A stretch of 64,000 nt of DNA from Erythrobasidium yunnanense (taxonomy: Eukaryota > Basidiomycota > Cystobasidiomycetes > Erythrobasidiales > Erythrobasidiaceae), in the NCBI GenBank assembly GCA_001600175.1, contig BCJC01000001.1, positions 1,630,065-1,694,064 of the forward strand, written 5' to 3'. This document shows, piece after piece, positions 37,804 to 49,851 of this stretch. Positions within the stretch are counted from its first letter, which is position 1; every line of letters starts with the position of its first letter. The position numbers and the translations under genes are program-made. The notes below the pieces were generated by a model that saw only the letters and a program-made list of their open reading frames with translations, did no database searches and was not told the origin of the DNA.

Positions 37804-38923
37804 TGTATAGTCACAGGAAGTAGAGTATGATAGAGAAGGAAGAAGGAGAGTGTTCACATTGCACATCATGTCAATCTCACACTTTTCCGGTCACTTCGTA
37901 GGAATAATCATTTTAGTCGAGAGGATAAATCGGGACTCCACTCTACTTAGGATGGGAGAGACGGAGGAGTTATGAAGTGGGGGGATTGCACCTGCTGTCC
38001 TTTGTTCGGTTGGGTATGATTCAAGGTGGTCGATCTCGTTAGTGCCGGCACGATATACCATACAGCCGTCTGCCGAGAGGTGAAGGTCATGTGTATATGA
38101 GCAGAGATGCTTTAGCGTCCTCTTGGCAGCGCTGAATATTCTTGCTGAGGCGAGTAGGCTAGCGATGAGGCGTTCCCGTCGAGACGTCCGTCACGCTCAT
38201 GTTCAGGCGCAGGAGGAGTGTGTATGCCGGCTCGAGCAGGTCAGAAAAGTCATGGCCGTCAAGATTCGGTTGTGCGAGTATCGTTGCGATGAACGAGTGA
38301 TCCATTATGGCGGCGTGTCGTACAGGAAGAGAGCGGCTGGAACTTCGATTCGCTCGTATTAGCATGTTATTTTGGCCGCAGAAGGAACACTGATTCTGTC
38401 AATGGTACAGTACAAGCTGATTGTTTGTGAGAACCTTGCACAGTTTCCAGTCATCCATTACCGTGCGAAGAGTCGAAAACTACGCAAGAAGAACAACCCG
38501 CCCGAGGACGACGAGCGTAGACACTGGCAAGAAGCAAACATTCTAGAGCATGCTATATTATGCATGAGCAGTTCTGTCATCATCGTATTCGCTGTTCAAG
38601 AGTCAACACGTTCGTCGAAGAATATAGCGCTCAGAGGTCGTCATCCATCCGGGCTCCACCAGCTGACTGCGAAGTTTCAATGCTGTTTCTTACTATTATT
38701 TATATACATGTCCAAAGACAGCTACTTCAGCGAGCAAGCCCGGACAACGTTCATCTCCCTCCCAGCAAAGCATCCTCGCCCAACGTGAAAAGTACGCCAG
38801 TACGATGACATCTTCCGACGGCTCTCGGTTCATGGTGGTTCCTTTTGTCGCACACCTCTCTTCCTCCTTCTTTCTTCCTGTAATCTCAACTTGAAAGCTG
38901 ACTGAACCCCGAGCCATCCTACC
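37804..38923. promoter_or_regulatory. Long divergent intergenic region
   Basis: 1.1 kb between the esterase and an MFS transporter transcribed away from each other. Short frames on both strands have no family resemblance. Expected to hold both promoters; no specific site assigned. Confidence 0.4.
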
Positions 38924-41291
38924 ATGGCGGAATATATGGAGAGGCCTGGGCAGATCCGCCCAGTTGATAATCTAGGCAACCCAATGCCATCTAGCGAGGA
39001 CTTGGACGCAGCCTTGGAATCCATCGTGTGCCCAGCTGATTCGTATAAGGACGGCGTCTACTGGTCAGGCCTATGTCATGTCATGAAATATGTGCGTATG
39101 CCGTGCTGAGATGCGATGTTACACCAGGGCGGACTTGCCAAGAAAGCAACGCTGGGCCTGGATCAATGCTCAGAACGACCAGGAGGCTAAAAGCGAACTC
39201 AAGTCGATCTGGACAATATTCAGGGAAGACCCTATCGAGCCCGTCAGAATTTACTTTTCAAAGTACGTTGTGACAGGCCTTGGTCTGTTTGTAGAAGGTA
39301 TGTGCGTAGCTTTGGTAGTCTCGGTACAGTTCTCTGACGTCTCATCGGCCAGGGTACACTTTGTTCTCTATTGGAAACTTGAATTCACTGTTCAAGGCTG
39401 TATGGCCACGCTGTTGGGCGACCTACCGTGTGTGCAACAAAACATGGGTTGCTGCCGTCGATGTAAGACTCGCGCCCTGGAAGTTCGCGAGACACACTGA
39501 CTGGCTTTGACCACGCAGTACCTCGAAATCATCGGAATCATGTGCGGACAGATCATCGTCGGTGTCGAAGCAGACTTCGTTGGCCGCCGTTTCGGATCTA
39601 TCCAAGATGCGGTTCTTCTGTCACTCGGAACGCTCATGCTGATTGCTGCCTGGGGTGTTACTCTCAACGGCTGGGTCATCTGTTATGCATGGGCGCTCTT
39701 CGTGTACGGCGTGGGAGTAGGAGGTGAATATCCCATTACAGGTGTGTGTCTCTCTATCTGCAGATCCGAGCCCCTTGCTCACCTTTCTTCGCAAAGGCAC
39801 ACGCGCCCTTGAGATGGACGGAAGTGGTTTTGCTGCTCAGCGAAATGATAAACTCCACCGTGGGCGTGGACTAGTTCTAGCGTGAGTCCTCGAAGAGAGC
39901 GCATCTTCGGATCCACCTAATTCGACTTGCAGCTTCCTCATGCAGGGATGGGGTCAGCTATTCAACCAGGGCATCTTAATAATATTCCTGTTGATCTTCA
40001 ACGGCGGCGGCAATCCTCCCTATTCAAAGACGACCGCTCAATGGATATATCGCCTCTCCTTCGCTTTCATCCTCATGCTCACACTCTGGCTACTTTACTA
40101 CCGCGTTTTCAAGGCCAAGCGATCCTTCGACAATGTCATCAACAAAACAAAAGCCAGAGGCGGTGTCACTGGCTACGACAGTCAGTCGCTCAAGCTTGCA
40201 CTGAGTCACTACAATGGTCGAATTCTTGCTACGGCCGGTACCTGGTTTGCCAATGATTTCTTCTTCTGTAAGGGTTTCCCGATACTGCTCTGGGCTGCCT
40301 TTCTGAATTGATACTGTAGACGGGAATAAGCTCTTCCAGAGCAATTTCATCAAGGTCATTGCACCAGACTCTTCGGTGATGACAGGGTGGCTTTACAATC
40401 TAATTAATGTGGTGAGGCCTTCAGTGTCCGGACGAAGTCTATCGGCCATCTAAGCAATCTGCACAGGGCGTTCAACTCGTTGGATACTACCTTGCAGCTC
40501 TGCTGATCGACCACAAGATGTACGGACGAGTCAGGATGCAGAGTGTCGGCTTCTTTTTCATGTTCTTGGTGAGCCTCAAAGCATGATATAGAGAGCCAGG
40601 CTAACGCTTTCTATAGTGCTTCATCATTCCGGCAGCCGATTACAATGGGCTTACTTCAACAGGAGCGATTCACGTCTTTCAGTGGCTCTACTACATGTCC
40701 TCGTTCTTTAATCAGTTCGGACCGAACTGTGTCAGCTTCTTGGTGGCCGCCGAGGTATATCCCGCATCGTATGTCACATACATGGCCGAAGATTTGCGAG
40801 TTCGCGCTAATCAGTCACCTTCTACCACAGAATTCGAGGCACTGCCCACGGCATATCAGCTGCTTCCGGAAAGCTCGGCGCTCTGGCTCCAGCTATTCTT
40901 TATAACTATGTCGACACGCAAACCAGATTCTGGGTAGTGCCCTGGTTCGGCGTACTGGGCTTCCTCTTGACCGTCATCTTCATGCCAGATACCACTGGTC
41001 TCGATTTGAAAGAGCAGGAAATATACTGGGCATTCGTTAAAGCTGGTCGCGCTGAGGACTATCACGTCTGCCCAACTACGTGAACTCTATCAAAAGGTCA
41101 CAAGCAAAGAGGCGCCCAAGGATAAAGTGTTGAATGAGGCATATGATGACTCCGATGCTTCCTTCATTTCCGACGCCGTCAGCGCATACTTCAATGGTAA
41201 CAAAAAGCGCACAGCATCTGAACATTCCGGAGAGACCGCCGTAAACCGCACGCCGGCTGAGAAAGTCAAAGCCAATGCAAAGGCTCAATAG
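38924..41291 (+). CDS. MFS transporter of the phosphate/general-substrate type
   Basis: Twelve-helix transporter of the fungal group related to phosphate:H+ symporters. Starts MAEYMERPGQIRPVDNLGNP. Introns read cleanly: W|ADLPRKQRWAWINAQND, EG|YTLFSIGNLNSLFKAVWP, CNKTWVAAVD|YLEIIGIMCGQIIVGVEADF, FVYGVGVGGEYPITG|TRALEMDGSG, GLVLA|FLMQGWGQLFNQG, FFF|YGNKLFQSNFIKVIAPDSS, NLINV|GVQLVGYYLAALLIDHK, YYMSSFFNQFGPNCVSFLVAAEVYPAS|IRGTAHGISAASGKLGALAP. The cytosolic end reads MPDTTGLDLKEQEIYWAF..AGRAEDYH, then the frame hits a TGA at about 41081; a coding-like tail (EAYDDSDASFISDAVSAYF) continues to 41291, so either a roughly 31-base intron or a small frame change separates them. Substrate unknown; the neighbouring aldolase suggests an organic or sugar acid. 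Confidence 0.82.
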
Positions 41292-41745
41292 TCGAAGCGA
41301 ACGCCAAACAAGTGTGCCTGAGCAAGATAATGAGACATAGACTCGCATAACTTATATTACGTTTTGATCATGTAGCTACGTAAAACTATAGACGCCAATA
41401 TCCTGCTTCCATCTGCAAATATTGTCGACCCTTCGGTGGCCGCAGGCTAGGTAGGCTTTCTACCCACATTATTGCAGCCCGCCCAGACATTGCCGATGAG
41501 CATGCACCTGCACATCACATGGCAGGTACACACATCCGGGGCAAGGTTCTCCCCCTTCCTCCACCCCATCCTAGAGAAAAGATTGTCGGAGCCTCCGACG
41601 GTCTCTTCCCTCGATGAAGAAGAGGAAGGAAGAACCCGAACATCCTTGTAGCGCACATTTCTACCTCTTCTGCCTATTCCAGACTCTTTCACCCCTTCCG
41701 CTTCCCCCTTGACACCCGACTCTTGATTGATTCAGAATCCAAAGC
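41292..41745. other. Intergenic, promoter of aldolase
   Basis: About 450 bases between two plus-strand genes; no gene-like frame. A pyrimidine-rich stretch precedes the aldolase start. Confidence 0.4.
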
Positions 41746-42759
41746 ATGGCTCATCTACCTCTACAAACATGTTTCGCCCAGAAGAAGCCGGCTTTCGGAA
41801 CCTTCATGATGCTTAATGGTCTGCGTACTGCGCAAGTCGTTGCTGGTACTGGGTTAGATGTAATCAGCCGCCCTTCTTCTTCGATATGGACTCCACCCAC
41901 TAAGAATTATGGCATGTGTTATCTAGGCTGTCATTGTTGATTGCGAGCACGGTAAGCGAAGGAACTTCCGTCAAGCAGGTGCAGAACGCAAAGCTGATCC
42001 TGTTCCTGCAATGCTAAACAGGCGCAATTGGAGACTCGGACATGCATATTGCCGTGGCAGCAGTGGCAGCTGCAGGCTGCTCGCCAATCACTCGCATTCG
42101 TGGACCAACTGGGCCGTTGATCAAGCGCGCTCTCGATGCTGGCTCACAGTATGTCTTGCAAACCTACGTTCGTCTATGGATATTCACCCGCTGATCTTTG
42201 CATTGAAACAGTGGTATCATGGTTCCTCAGATCAACACTGCTGCCGAAGCAGCACAAGTGGTACAATTCGCCAAATTCCCTCCCATGGGCGTCCGCGGTC
42301 AAGGCTCTCCGTTTGCTGCCATCGCGCACGGTGTCTCCACTCCAGAATACCTGAAACAAGCAAATGCAAATATCCTGACGATGATCCAGATTGAGACGCT
42401 GGAGGGCCTGAAGAATGTTGATGAGATTGCTGCCGTGCCGGGTGTCGGTAAGTCAAGCGATGTCAACATCAAGTCATATAGCTGAGTCTCATACTTCAGA
42501 CGTGATATTTATCGGACCAAACGATCTGGCGATGGCACTGCTAAACTATACACCGGGAAGCACAGAGAAGGTTTTCCTTGATGCTATCGATACAATCGTG
42601 GAATCGGCCAAAAGAGCTGGCAAGCTTGTTGGGACTCTGGTGAATAATGGTCAGCTAGCGCAAGAAGCCAAATCACGATTCGACTTTGTTGCGATTGGCG
42701 GAGATGTGAAAGCAATGACATTTTGGTACGCTGACCAGCTGAAGGCTGCGAGGGCTTAA
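41746..42759 (+). CDS. HpcH/HpaI-type 2-keto-3-deoxy acid aldolase
   Basis: Metal-dependent class II pyruvate aldolase, splitting a 4-hydroxy-2-keto acid into pyruvate and an aldehyde. Known family members act on 4-hydroxy-2-ketoheptanedioate or on 2-keto-3-deoxy sugar acids such as rhamnonate. Spliced sequence: PAFGTFMMLNGLRTAQVVAG, VIVDCEHG (general base region), HIAVAAVAAAGCSPITRIRG, KRALDAGSHGIMVPQINTAAEA (P-Q-I/V metal-site region), FPPMGVRGQGSPFAAI (normally G-x-R-G), ILTMIQIETLEGLKNVDEIAAV (metal-binding Glu in QIET), VIFIGPNDLAMAL (metal-binding Asp in GPNDL) and FVAIGGDVKAMTF (normally G-x-D). Short introns near 41860-41925, 41950-42020, 42150-42210 and 42450-42500. About 265 residues, normal. 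It is the clearest pathway enzyme in the 27-46 kb region. Confidence 0.88.
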
Positions 42760-42994
42760 TGCGGGAGCGAGGGAGGGGGCAGTGTGTAAACATAGATGGA
42801 TCTGCGAGATCAATTGTGTACAAATCGTCAGCCAACATCGCGACCCCGAAGAACCGCAACTGAGACAGTAGAAATCCGAGAAGGGTTGGATGATTACATA
42901 TAGTCTTCTGTCTTCTGTACGAAGCCGCGCGGGAGAGGTGGTCGTTCTTTCATGAGCCGCTCAGACGGCTTGTCCTCTGCCACCGCTAGCGCAG

Positions 42995-45634
42995 ATGGAG
43001 CAGCTTGCTGTCTGCGCTTCCGATGCTGCTATCAATGCTGCAAGTAATCAATCCCAGACTGTACCACCTCCGCTGCGACTGAGCAGCTCCAATCCGCGCT
43101 CGGCCTGCAATCGCTGTCGCACGAGGAAGAGCAAGGCAAGTCAAAGCGAGCTTCGAGCTGGCGAGCAAGGTCGTAGGTATCATTGGCTGATATTGTTGTG
43201 CAGTGCGATTCTCAGAGGCCAAAATGCACCAGGTGCAGAGCTGCAGCTGAAGACTGCGTCTATCCTGCTGGATCCGTGATCGTGGGAGTACCGGACGTCC
43301 AGACCCAGTTAGGCGCATTGTCTAATCCTGCGTTAGAGTCCATCTGACCTGGCTTTCCAGACTTGCTCCGTCCTCGAGCTCTGTCAGGAAGAGACCTCGT
43401 TCAGAAATAATGGGTACCTTATGTAACTCCCTCGACATCTACAATAATGCCCAGCAGCCTATAAGAAGCACTTCTGCGTCAGCTGGCGTCGACGCAGTGA
43501 ATGCATCCAGCCCAGGCCCTTCTTCCCGGCTGCAATCGAATCCAGCACACAATGATAACAGCGCTTCAGTTTCAGCAGGGGACGCTCGCACGCCGGCGTG
43601 GACTTCCCCGTCCGCTAACGAAAGTGTGTTCCTTCCCTCTCACAACCAGCTATTGGATCGTCTTCCATCCGTGCATGACCTCGGCGGTGTCTTGCGAGCT
43701 ACATCTTACCCTTCGTATGGACCCTCAGATGACGCTACGTCGCCAGGTGCAAGCAGGGTTATAGACACAGCAGCGTCAATCAGCCAGTACGACTTTCCAC
43801 AGTGGCCTGCCGAGGCGCACCTGCTCGTAAATCATTTCCTTCAATATACAAATGCCGCGTTTCCCATCTTACACGGTCCTACTATTCGAAACCAAGTGCA
43901 GAAGGTATGCTCCCTTACGAGAGAGGCCGGTGCCTCAGCCTTTGATGTTGCTACGGTATTCTGCAAGTTTGGTTTCTCAGCGCTAAGTGGATGCCGGCTA
44001 AGTAAAGTCGTTCCAGTTATGTTTGCTGTATCAGCTATGTCCCTCCCCACATCCAAGCATGCCGCCTTGAGGGGAAGAGCAGGAGGTTAGCCGCCCCGAA
44101 CCATGCCATTGCTCAGGATATAGATCGTCTGACTCTACAACTTCATCAGGCTTTTGGTCGATAGGCTTAAAGGTGAGTAGAGACTACATGGACCTGTATA
44201 ACGGACGACTTCTGATATTTGCGACTAGTTTTATCCAGAAGCCAGGTTGGTACAGGGCTATCAGCTCCTCCAGCTTCTTCACCTCCGCCTTCAGTTCTGC
44301 ATGTATGCTCCTCAGTATGGCTCTGTTTGGCTGGAATCTGGGGAAGCCATGCGTACAGCGATCGATCTGGGCATCCACAATGAGCACCACGCTAGCAGAC
44401 ATGTTCGTATACCCGGAGTGCTGGAGCGTGATATGAATCGTCGGCTGTTCTGGACCTCCTACTGTCTAGACCGCAACTTGTCGGCCGCACTTGGTCGACC
44501 TTCTGCCATCCACGACGACTGGATCAGTGCGCAGGTAGGCGTCTCGACTAGGCGCCGAGACATGGCACATCTAATTCAAATGTCGCACAGATGCCGAGCG
44601 AGCTCGACGACGAGTACATTACTCAGACAGACTTCCTACCGGGCTCACCCTCCCCCATGAAGCAAGGGGCGATCTTTCACATACGCATCCGCATGCTACA
44701 ATCGGAGATTCAGAACAAGCTATACACCGTGAGGGCCGCCCAAGAACACACACCTTCACCCGAATGGTTCGCCCATGTGACGGCGAAGATAGAAGAGTGG
44801 CACAATAGTCTTCCCGAGCCAACGGGTTTTGCAAGCATACAGTGGTACAACTTGAATTATCACATGACCCTGACTATGCTTTTTCGTACCTGTCCCGCGA
44901 ATGCCACGCCAACGTACGAGCAGACTCTGCGTGCCTTTGAGAGCAGCGGGGCTATCATGCGGACGTACAAGGAGATGCTAAGAAATAGCCGAATCAATTA
45001 TCGTGAGTCAAGACATTGTACAGGTCCGACACCCATTCTGATGGAATCCAGCAGACTGGCTAGCCGTCTATCATCTATTCATGGCCGGCGTGACCTATCT
45101 CAACTGCCTGTGGCAAGCAGACGCAAATGCATGGACGATTGTTCCGTCATATGTTGACGCTCTGCTGGATATACAAGGCTGTACAAGCGTTATGGAGGCC
45201 TTAGTCAGTACGTGTCGTTCATGTTTTTCAGGCTTCCTTTGTCGAGTTCTGCTAAGCTAGATCCTCCAGCTATAACAGTCGGTACAGCTGACATGAGAAA
45301 CGCTTTTGAAAAAATCGCGGAGCGAGTCATCCGTCGGCTTAGCAGTAGACCGAGTAGTCGGCCTCCGGAGAAGGTCCAGGAAACTACAAGTCATGCTGGC
45401 AGTCACAACAACGATGCCGTATCGGCACCTTGGGGTGCTTCTGGCAATCTCACCGTGTCGAACGATTTACTGCCTCCATCTGCATGGCCGCAGATGATGG
45501 CATCAGCTTTCGATAGCAGCCATCGCAGCGGTAGCGAAGTGGACAATATATTGGGGGATGAACTCGAAAACTGGCTCAGACTGCCGATTGGTACGCTCAC
45601 CGATCTAGATTGGAGCCACTTAGGTAGAGGTTGA
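42995..45634 (+). CDS. Zn2Cys6 transcription factor (TF B)
   Basis: Fungal-specific regulator. The start at 42995 leads to NPRSACNRCRTRKSK, then an intron with a GC donor (AAG|GCAAGT near 43135) and CDSQRPKCTRCRAAAEDCVYPAG, giving a complete C-x2-C-x6-C-x6-C-x2-C-x6-C zinc cluster with the expected basic residues. A later exon brings the nuclear-localisation-like SSSVRKRPRSE and a Ser/Pro-rich linker. The fungal_trans region follows: HLLVNHFLQYTNAAFPILHG, RTVQGYQLLQLLHLRLQF, YGSVWLESGEAMRTAIDLGIHNE, RDMNRRLFWTSYCLDRNLSAALGRPSAI and a C-terminal YHLFMAGVTYL. The end reads LPIGTLTDLDWSHLGRG. Exons between about 44030 and 44250 are not resolved and contain stops in each frame, so an intron or damage lies there. 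Same strand and next to the aldolase; a likely local regulator. Confidence 0.8.
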
Positions 45635-45813
45635 GTGACACCAACTGCCTCCCTGCCGTGAGGTATTGGTTGTTCTCGATCAGGTAGTGAAGCGCAGGGA
45701 TCGCTGCAATCTCATCCTACAGTACAGGTTCAATCTGTAGCAAGCGAACAGGATCCTTGTGCCGAGAAAGCAGGAGGAGAAGTCTGCCTGCTACCACATG
45801 TGCGGAGAAGCAT

Positions 45814-48800
45814 TTATTCATCGTCACTATCGTCCAACACGATCTTAGGAAGAGGTGCATCCGAATCACTATCCGAATCATCATCATCGTCATGCTGTCC
45901 CCCTGCTGCTGCAAAGCCTGCTTGCGGCTCCGCTCCCATCGAAACGTCTTCCTCGACCACTGCCTCCTCTTGATCAGCCTCTTCAGTTCTCATCTCCCGA
46001 TCCTCATCTATGCGTTCTTCGCTGGCGGCTTTGGCAAGGGGGCCAGCTGCGTCGATAGCTTCGACAGGCGGCGGCGGTGGCCTGATCGCGTTGGTCGGCA
46101 CAGCAGAAGTAGGCAGTTTGTCAAGACTAGCTTGCTGCCGATCTTCTTCCCCTACACGCCCGAATGGCATTGTCGTGCTTGTCGCTCCTATCTGCTGAAA
46201 GCTTGTCGGTTGCGGAATCGACTTTGTAGGCGCCGGCGTAAGAGCTGGCTGGTGTACCGGCTTGAAGTACTGAGTCGATGCTGTCGAAGCTTCTTGTGTT
46301 TCTGTACCAAAAGTGCCAAAGGTAGAACTGGCAGGCTGTTTCCTTCGCAACTCATTATTATCCTCCGTAGATACATCTTGGCCCTGCTGATCCGCCTCCA
46401 ACCTTGTTGCCCTCTTATCGATGCTTCCCCCTACCAACTCCACGAGTGCGCTCTTCATTCCTCTCGTCTTCAGCAATGGCGGGACGACCGGTCTGGCGAC
46501 CAGGTCCAAATTCAGGATAGCTTCCCTTGCAATGCTCTTCTCTTCGTCTGATATTGCTTCACTGCTTTGCAGCACCATCCTGAAGACGTTCAGAGCATGG
46601 TCTAAGTAGCCCGGAGCCTCTTTCAGACTGTTTTGGACGCATGTAGAAAGGCAGCGCAGGATGCTGGTCCGAAGAGAGGGATACAGACAGATGGCGTTCG
46701 AGAGGAGGTCGGAGTGCGTCGACAAGGAAATAGGCTGTGTTGAGAGGAAAGATGGCGACAGCGCATACGCTAGTAAGAGTCGGAGAGTGAGGTTCAGCAC
46801 TTGAGACGACAGAAGGTAAGCTGCAGTCTGTAGGATGCGTTGCAGAGCTGCGAGTATCGCTTTGTCAGTCTCGAGACAAGAAATTTGATGACCAGTACTC
46901 ACAAGTCAAAGAATGCACGACGCAAGCTACATCCTCCATTCGAATCCTCTTTCCACTAGTCATAGTCTGGTCGCTCTCGAATAGTCTCGCCTTCTTGTTC
47001 TTCCTCATTCCAGACTCGGGATTATGACCTCCTGCGTCGCCGTTGCTTGCAGACTTCTGCTTAGCGGGGGTGTCGTCAACCAGCAGAGCGGCATCCTCCA
47101 AGATTCCCCGGACGAGCTTGGACAGCGACTTGCTGGCTTCGTCAGGATGGGGGCGGACGGAGGAGACGAGAAGTGCTGTAGTCGCATAGAAGGAAGAGCG
47201 TAGGACACTGCGCAGAGGGAGATCACTTCTTTCAGCTGGAGAGAGTGATTACTCAGCAGGAGGACACATACGATGTGTGACCGTACGTTCCATGCACAAA
47301 AGACAAGTGAGCCAAGAGCTGGGTACTGTACGATGTAAGGTGAATGCCGGTGCTATCGAGTTATATGCTGATGTCAGCATTTGATGATCACACCAGATGC
47401 GGCATTCTGTTTACCTGACTGAGACTTGTCCGAGAAGCCGACATGCTTGTAGATGCAGACTTGGCAGAAGAGCCAGTTGTGCGAGATGCAGATTGGCATC
47501 GTGTCTCTCTTTCGTCTGTACTTCTGGATGAGCGATGATTAAATAGGACTGGCGCATTGACGCACCGGCGAGTGAACAGTCACTGAAAGTACGCGTTGAA
47601 CAAGCTGAACAAGCGCCCCGATAGGTATTGAAACGGCTCTTTCAGTTGGAGCACTGTATAGAACGCTGAGGTCAATTCGATCAGTAGCCAATGTCAGGAA
47701 TGACTTACGCAAGTAAGGTAAGTAATACATCCAGAATGACCTCTAAGCGCTCGTAAGCGGCTTGCAGGCTGTTAACGTGGCTTGGAGCAGAGGTCGAGGT
47801 GCTTGCGACAGGTGGCATATCCAGCGGAGGAAATCGTGTGCTCGATGAATAGTCTGTCAAACGTTATCAAACATTATTAGCAGAAATTAGCCGACCTACT
47901 TTCCGCACGGCGCAAGGGCATACCTTCGATGAAAGTTGACACGAGGGGATCGAAGCATGACTGAGCGCTTCCTAATAGACTCTCCACCGTCCTACGCCAG
48001 CTTTGTGCTATCTGAGCTTTCCCAGCTGTGATGTATACGCTTGCTAGCAGCTTCGAGGCAGCCTGTCTTGCTGAAAAGAGGCTCGAAACGAAAGCCCATT
48101 GACACATGAGATGGACAGATAGCGCCTGCATTTGAGGCGCAATAGGACGGAGAGGCGATGCTGAGATATGTATCAGGTTCGTTAGAGCTTCAAGGGAGTG
48201 TATTCGCGCCTGGCATCACCGCAGACATATATTAGCCTTTGCCTGTATGTTGAGTGAGGAGCGTTCGCCCCCACAGATAAATCTGCACTCTCATTCCCAG
48301 CGATCTGTAAGAGAGCATCTCCCAGTTTGCGAACGCCAGCTGGATTTGCGACTTCTCTAGCATATTCAGGGAGTCGCGCGGCTTGCGCAAAGCAGAAGAG
48401 GAGGAAATCTGTCGCGTGTGTCAACAGACTAGGAAGCGCTATTCCTTTCTTCTATAGATGAAAACTCAGCATAGGCGTGACATGTGATATTTTCGGGTTG
48501 CATTGCTCACGGCCAAGATGCTTAAAGCAGCGTTATACCACGCTTTCGAATGAGATAGGAAGATTGACTGGGATTGGTGGCATGTCTCGAGCGCGAGGGA
48601 GAAGCCAGTAGCTTGTGCATTTGTGATTTTGGAATTTAAGAGGGAGGTCAGTCGGAGGTTCCATCTGGTCCAGCAACTTAGATAAGCGCTTCAATCATGA
48701 TACAAGTCATTTCTTCCGACCTGTGCAGCGTGCTTGCGGCCTTCTCCCCAGCTTTTCCTTCGGTTTCAGCTTGCTTTACGAGTTGCAGACTCTGGACGAG

Positions 48801-48904
48801 ATGGACAGGATGAAGCAGCGTCGACGTCGATGGACCAGAGACAGAAGCAGCGTCGTCGTTCGCAAGCTGGTGCGTCAGCAGATAGGCCAGCTGCAACGAC
48901 ATCG
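45814..48904 (-). CDS. RIX1: Rix1/PELP1-like pre-60S ribosome maturation factor
   Basis: Predicted helical-repeat scaffold of the Rix1-Ipi1-Ipi3 complex, which works on pre-60S particles in the nucleus (ITS2 processing, AAA-ATPase recruitment). Start at 48904 (MSLQLAYLLTHQLANDDAAS). Exons with Leu-rich helices follow: FLLFCFAQAARLPEYAREVANPAGVRKLGDALLQI, VHLMCQWAFVSSLFSARQAA, LVRGILEDAALLVDD, RKNKKARLFESDQ, ALQRILQTAAYLLSSQVLNL, LSNAICLYPSLRTSILRCLSTCVQ. The C-terminus is acidic and disordered (EEADQEEAVVEEDVSMG, HDDDDDSDSDSDAPLPKIVL, DDSDDE), typical of this family. Many short introns between 46900 and 48680. About 780 residues expected. The call rests on the overall plan, the KKARLFESD region and the acidic end, so it is probable rather than certain. 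Confidence 0.65.
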
Positions 48905-49053
48905 TTGGAACAAGAACGATCAGTCGGCGTAAAGAAGTCTCGAAAGCTGTCGAACTGCAGGAGATGGCTAGATTACTGTACTGTGCGTGGAATGGAGACA
49001 ACAATATGACTATATTACGGGACAACAGAGCTCCACGACTGGAACGAATCGAA

Positions 49054-49743
49054 TCACCGCAGCTGCATGTCCTGGTTCCGCTCATTGATGGGGTTGAGCG
49101 GGCTGGAAGTACTAACGACACTACTGCTTCGTGCTGGGCGGTTTGAAGCACTCCTGCCGGATCTCTGTAGATCCTCCTCTTCGGGCGCCGTCTCTTCTGG
49201 AGCCGGTGCGTTGGCACTCCACCACTTCATCTCGATCTACAGGCGCGCAATGAGTCAGTGTACGGTCCAGCACAGTCGCAGTATGGACATGCGCACCGCG
49301 CTGGAGAGCCGGCGCATGAAGGTCGTAGGCCGCTTGACCGTGACGTTGTTGTTGTGGTCATCATTGCTCGGCCGCCAGCTATGCACAGATGCTTCTTTCG
49401 CAAGCTTCTGCTTCTCTGGTGACCGTATAGATAGCATTAGCCAGCTGATCATTTGTCGAGCGGTGAAAACGAAGCTCGCCTGCAACAGATTCTTGAGGCT
49501 CGACAGGTAAAAGAGGAGCGAACCAGCCTGTCAAACAGCAAGGTTCTGAGTTCAGGAGATTTGCCTGTGGGTTGCGGGATGCAGCTGACCGGTCGAAGTC
49601 ATCCATTGATTCCATAGTGATCCTCCGCCCGCCTTCGCGTTCGCGTTCTTCTCTGTCGATGTTGAGCCATTCGCGCTCGTTGAAGCTGATGGACCTGTCA
49701 ATTCGTTGTCGCTGCTGTTGTTGCTGGATGGCTCGCTATTCAT
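49054..49743 (-). CDS. Hypothetical protein, small
   Basis: Not recognised. Three exons seem to make one gene. Exon 1 (from 49743) reads MNSEPSSNNSSDNELTG, a Ser/Thr/Asn-rich start, then GGGSLWNQWMTSTG. A middle exon reads ASFVFTARQMISWLMLSI, a possible amphipathic or membrane helix, then KLAKEASVHSWRPSNDD and RRLSSA. After an intron (GTGCGC ... CTGTAG, about 49238-49302) the last exon reads IEMKWWSANAPAPEETAPE and ends NQDMQLR with TGA at 49054-49056. The junction between exons 1 and 2 is not resolved because the phases do not match any single donor. It is tightly packed, about 110 bases from Sec10's stop and 150 bases from Rix1's start, all on the same strand. Confidence 0.5.
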
Positions 49744-49851
49744 GGCGATTTCACTAGTCGGTCGAACGCGTAAAGAGGCCAGATGCCGAGTGACAGCGAG
49801 CTTCGAGGGAGAAGAATGTATACTCGTGCAACAACATGCTAGTTATCCTAA

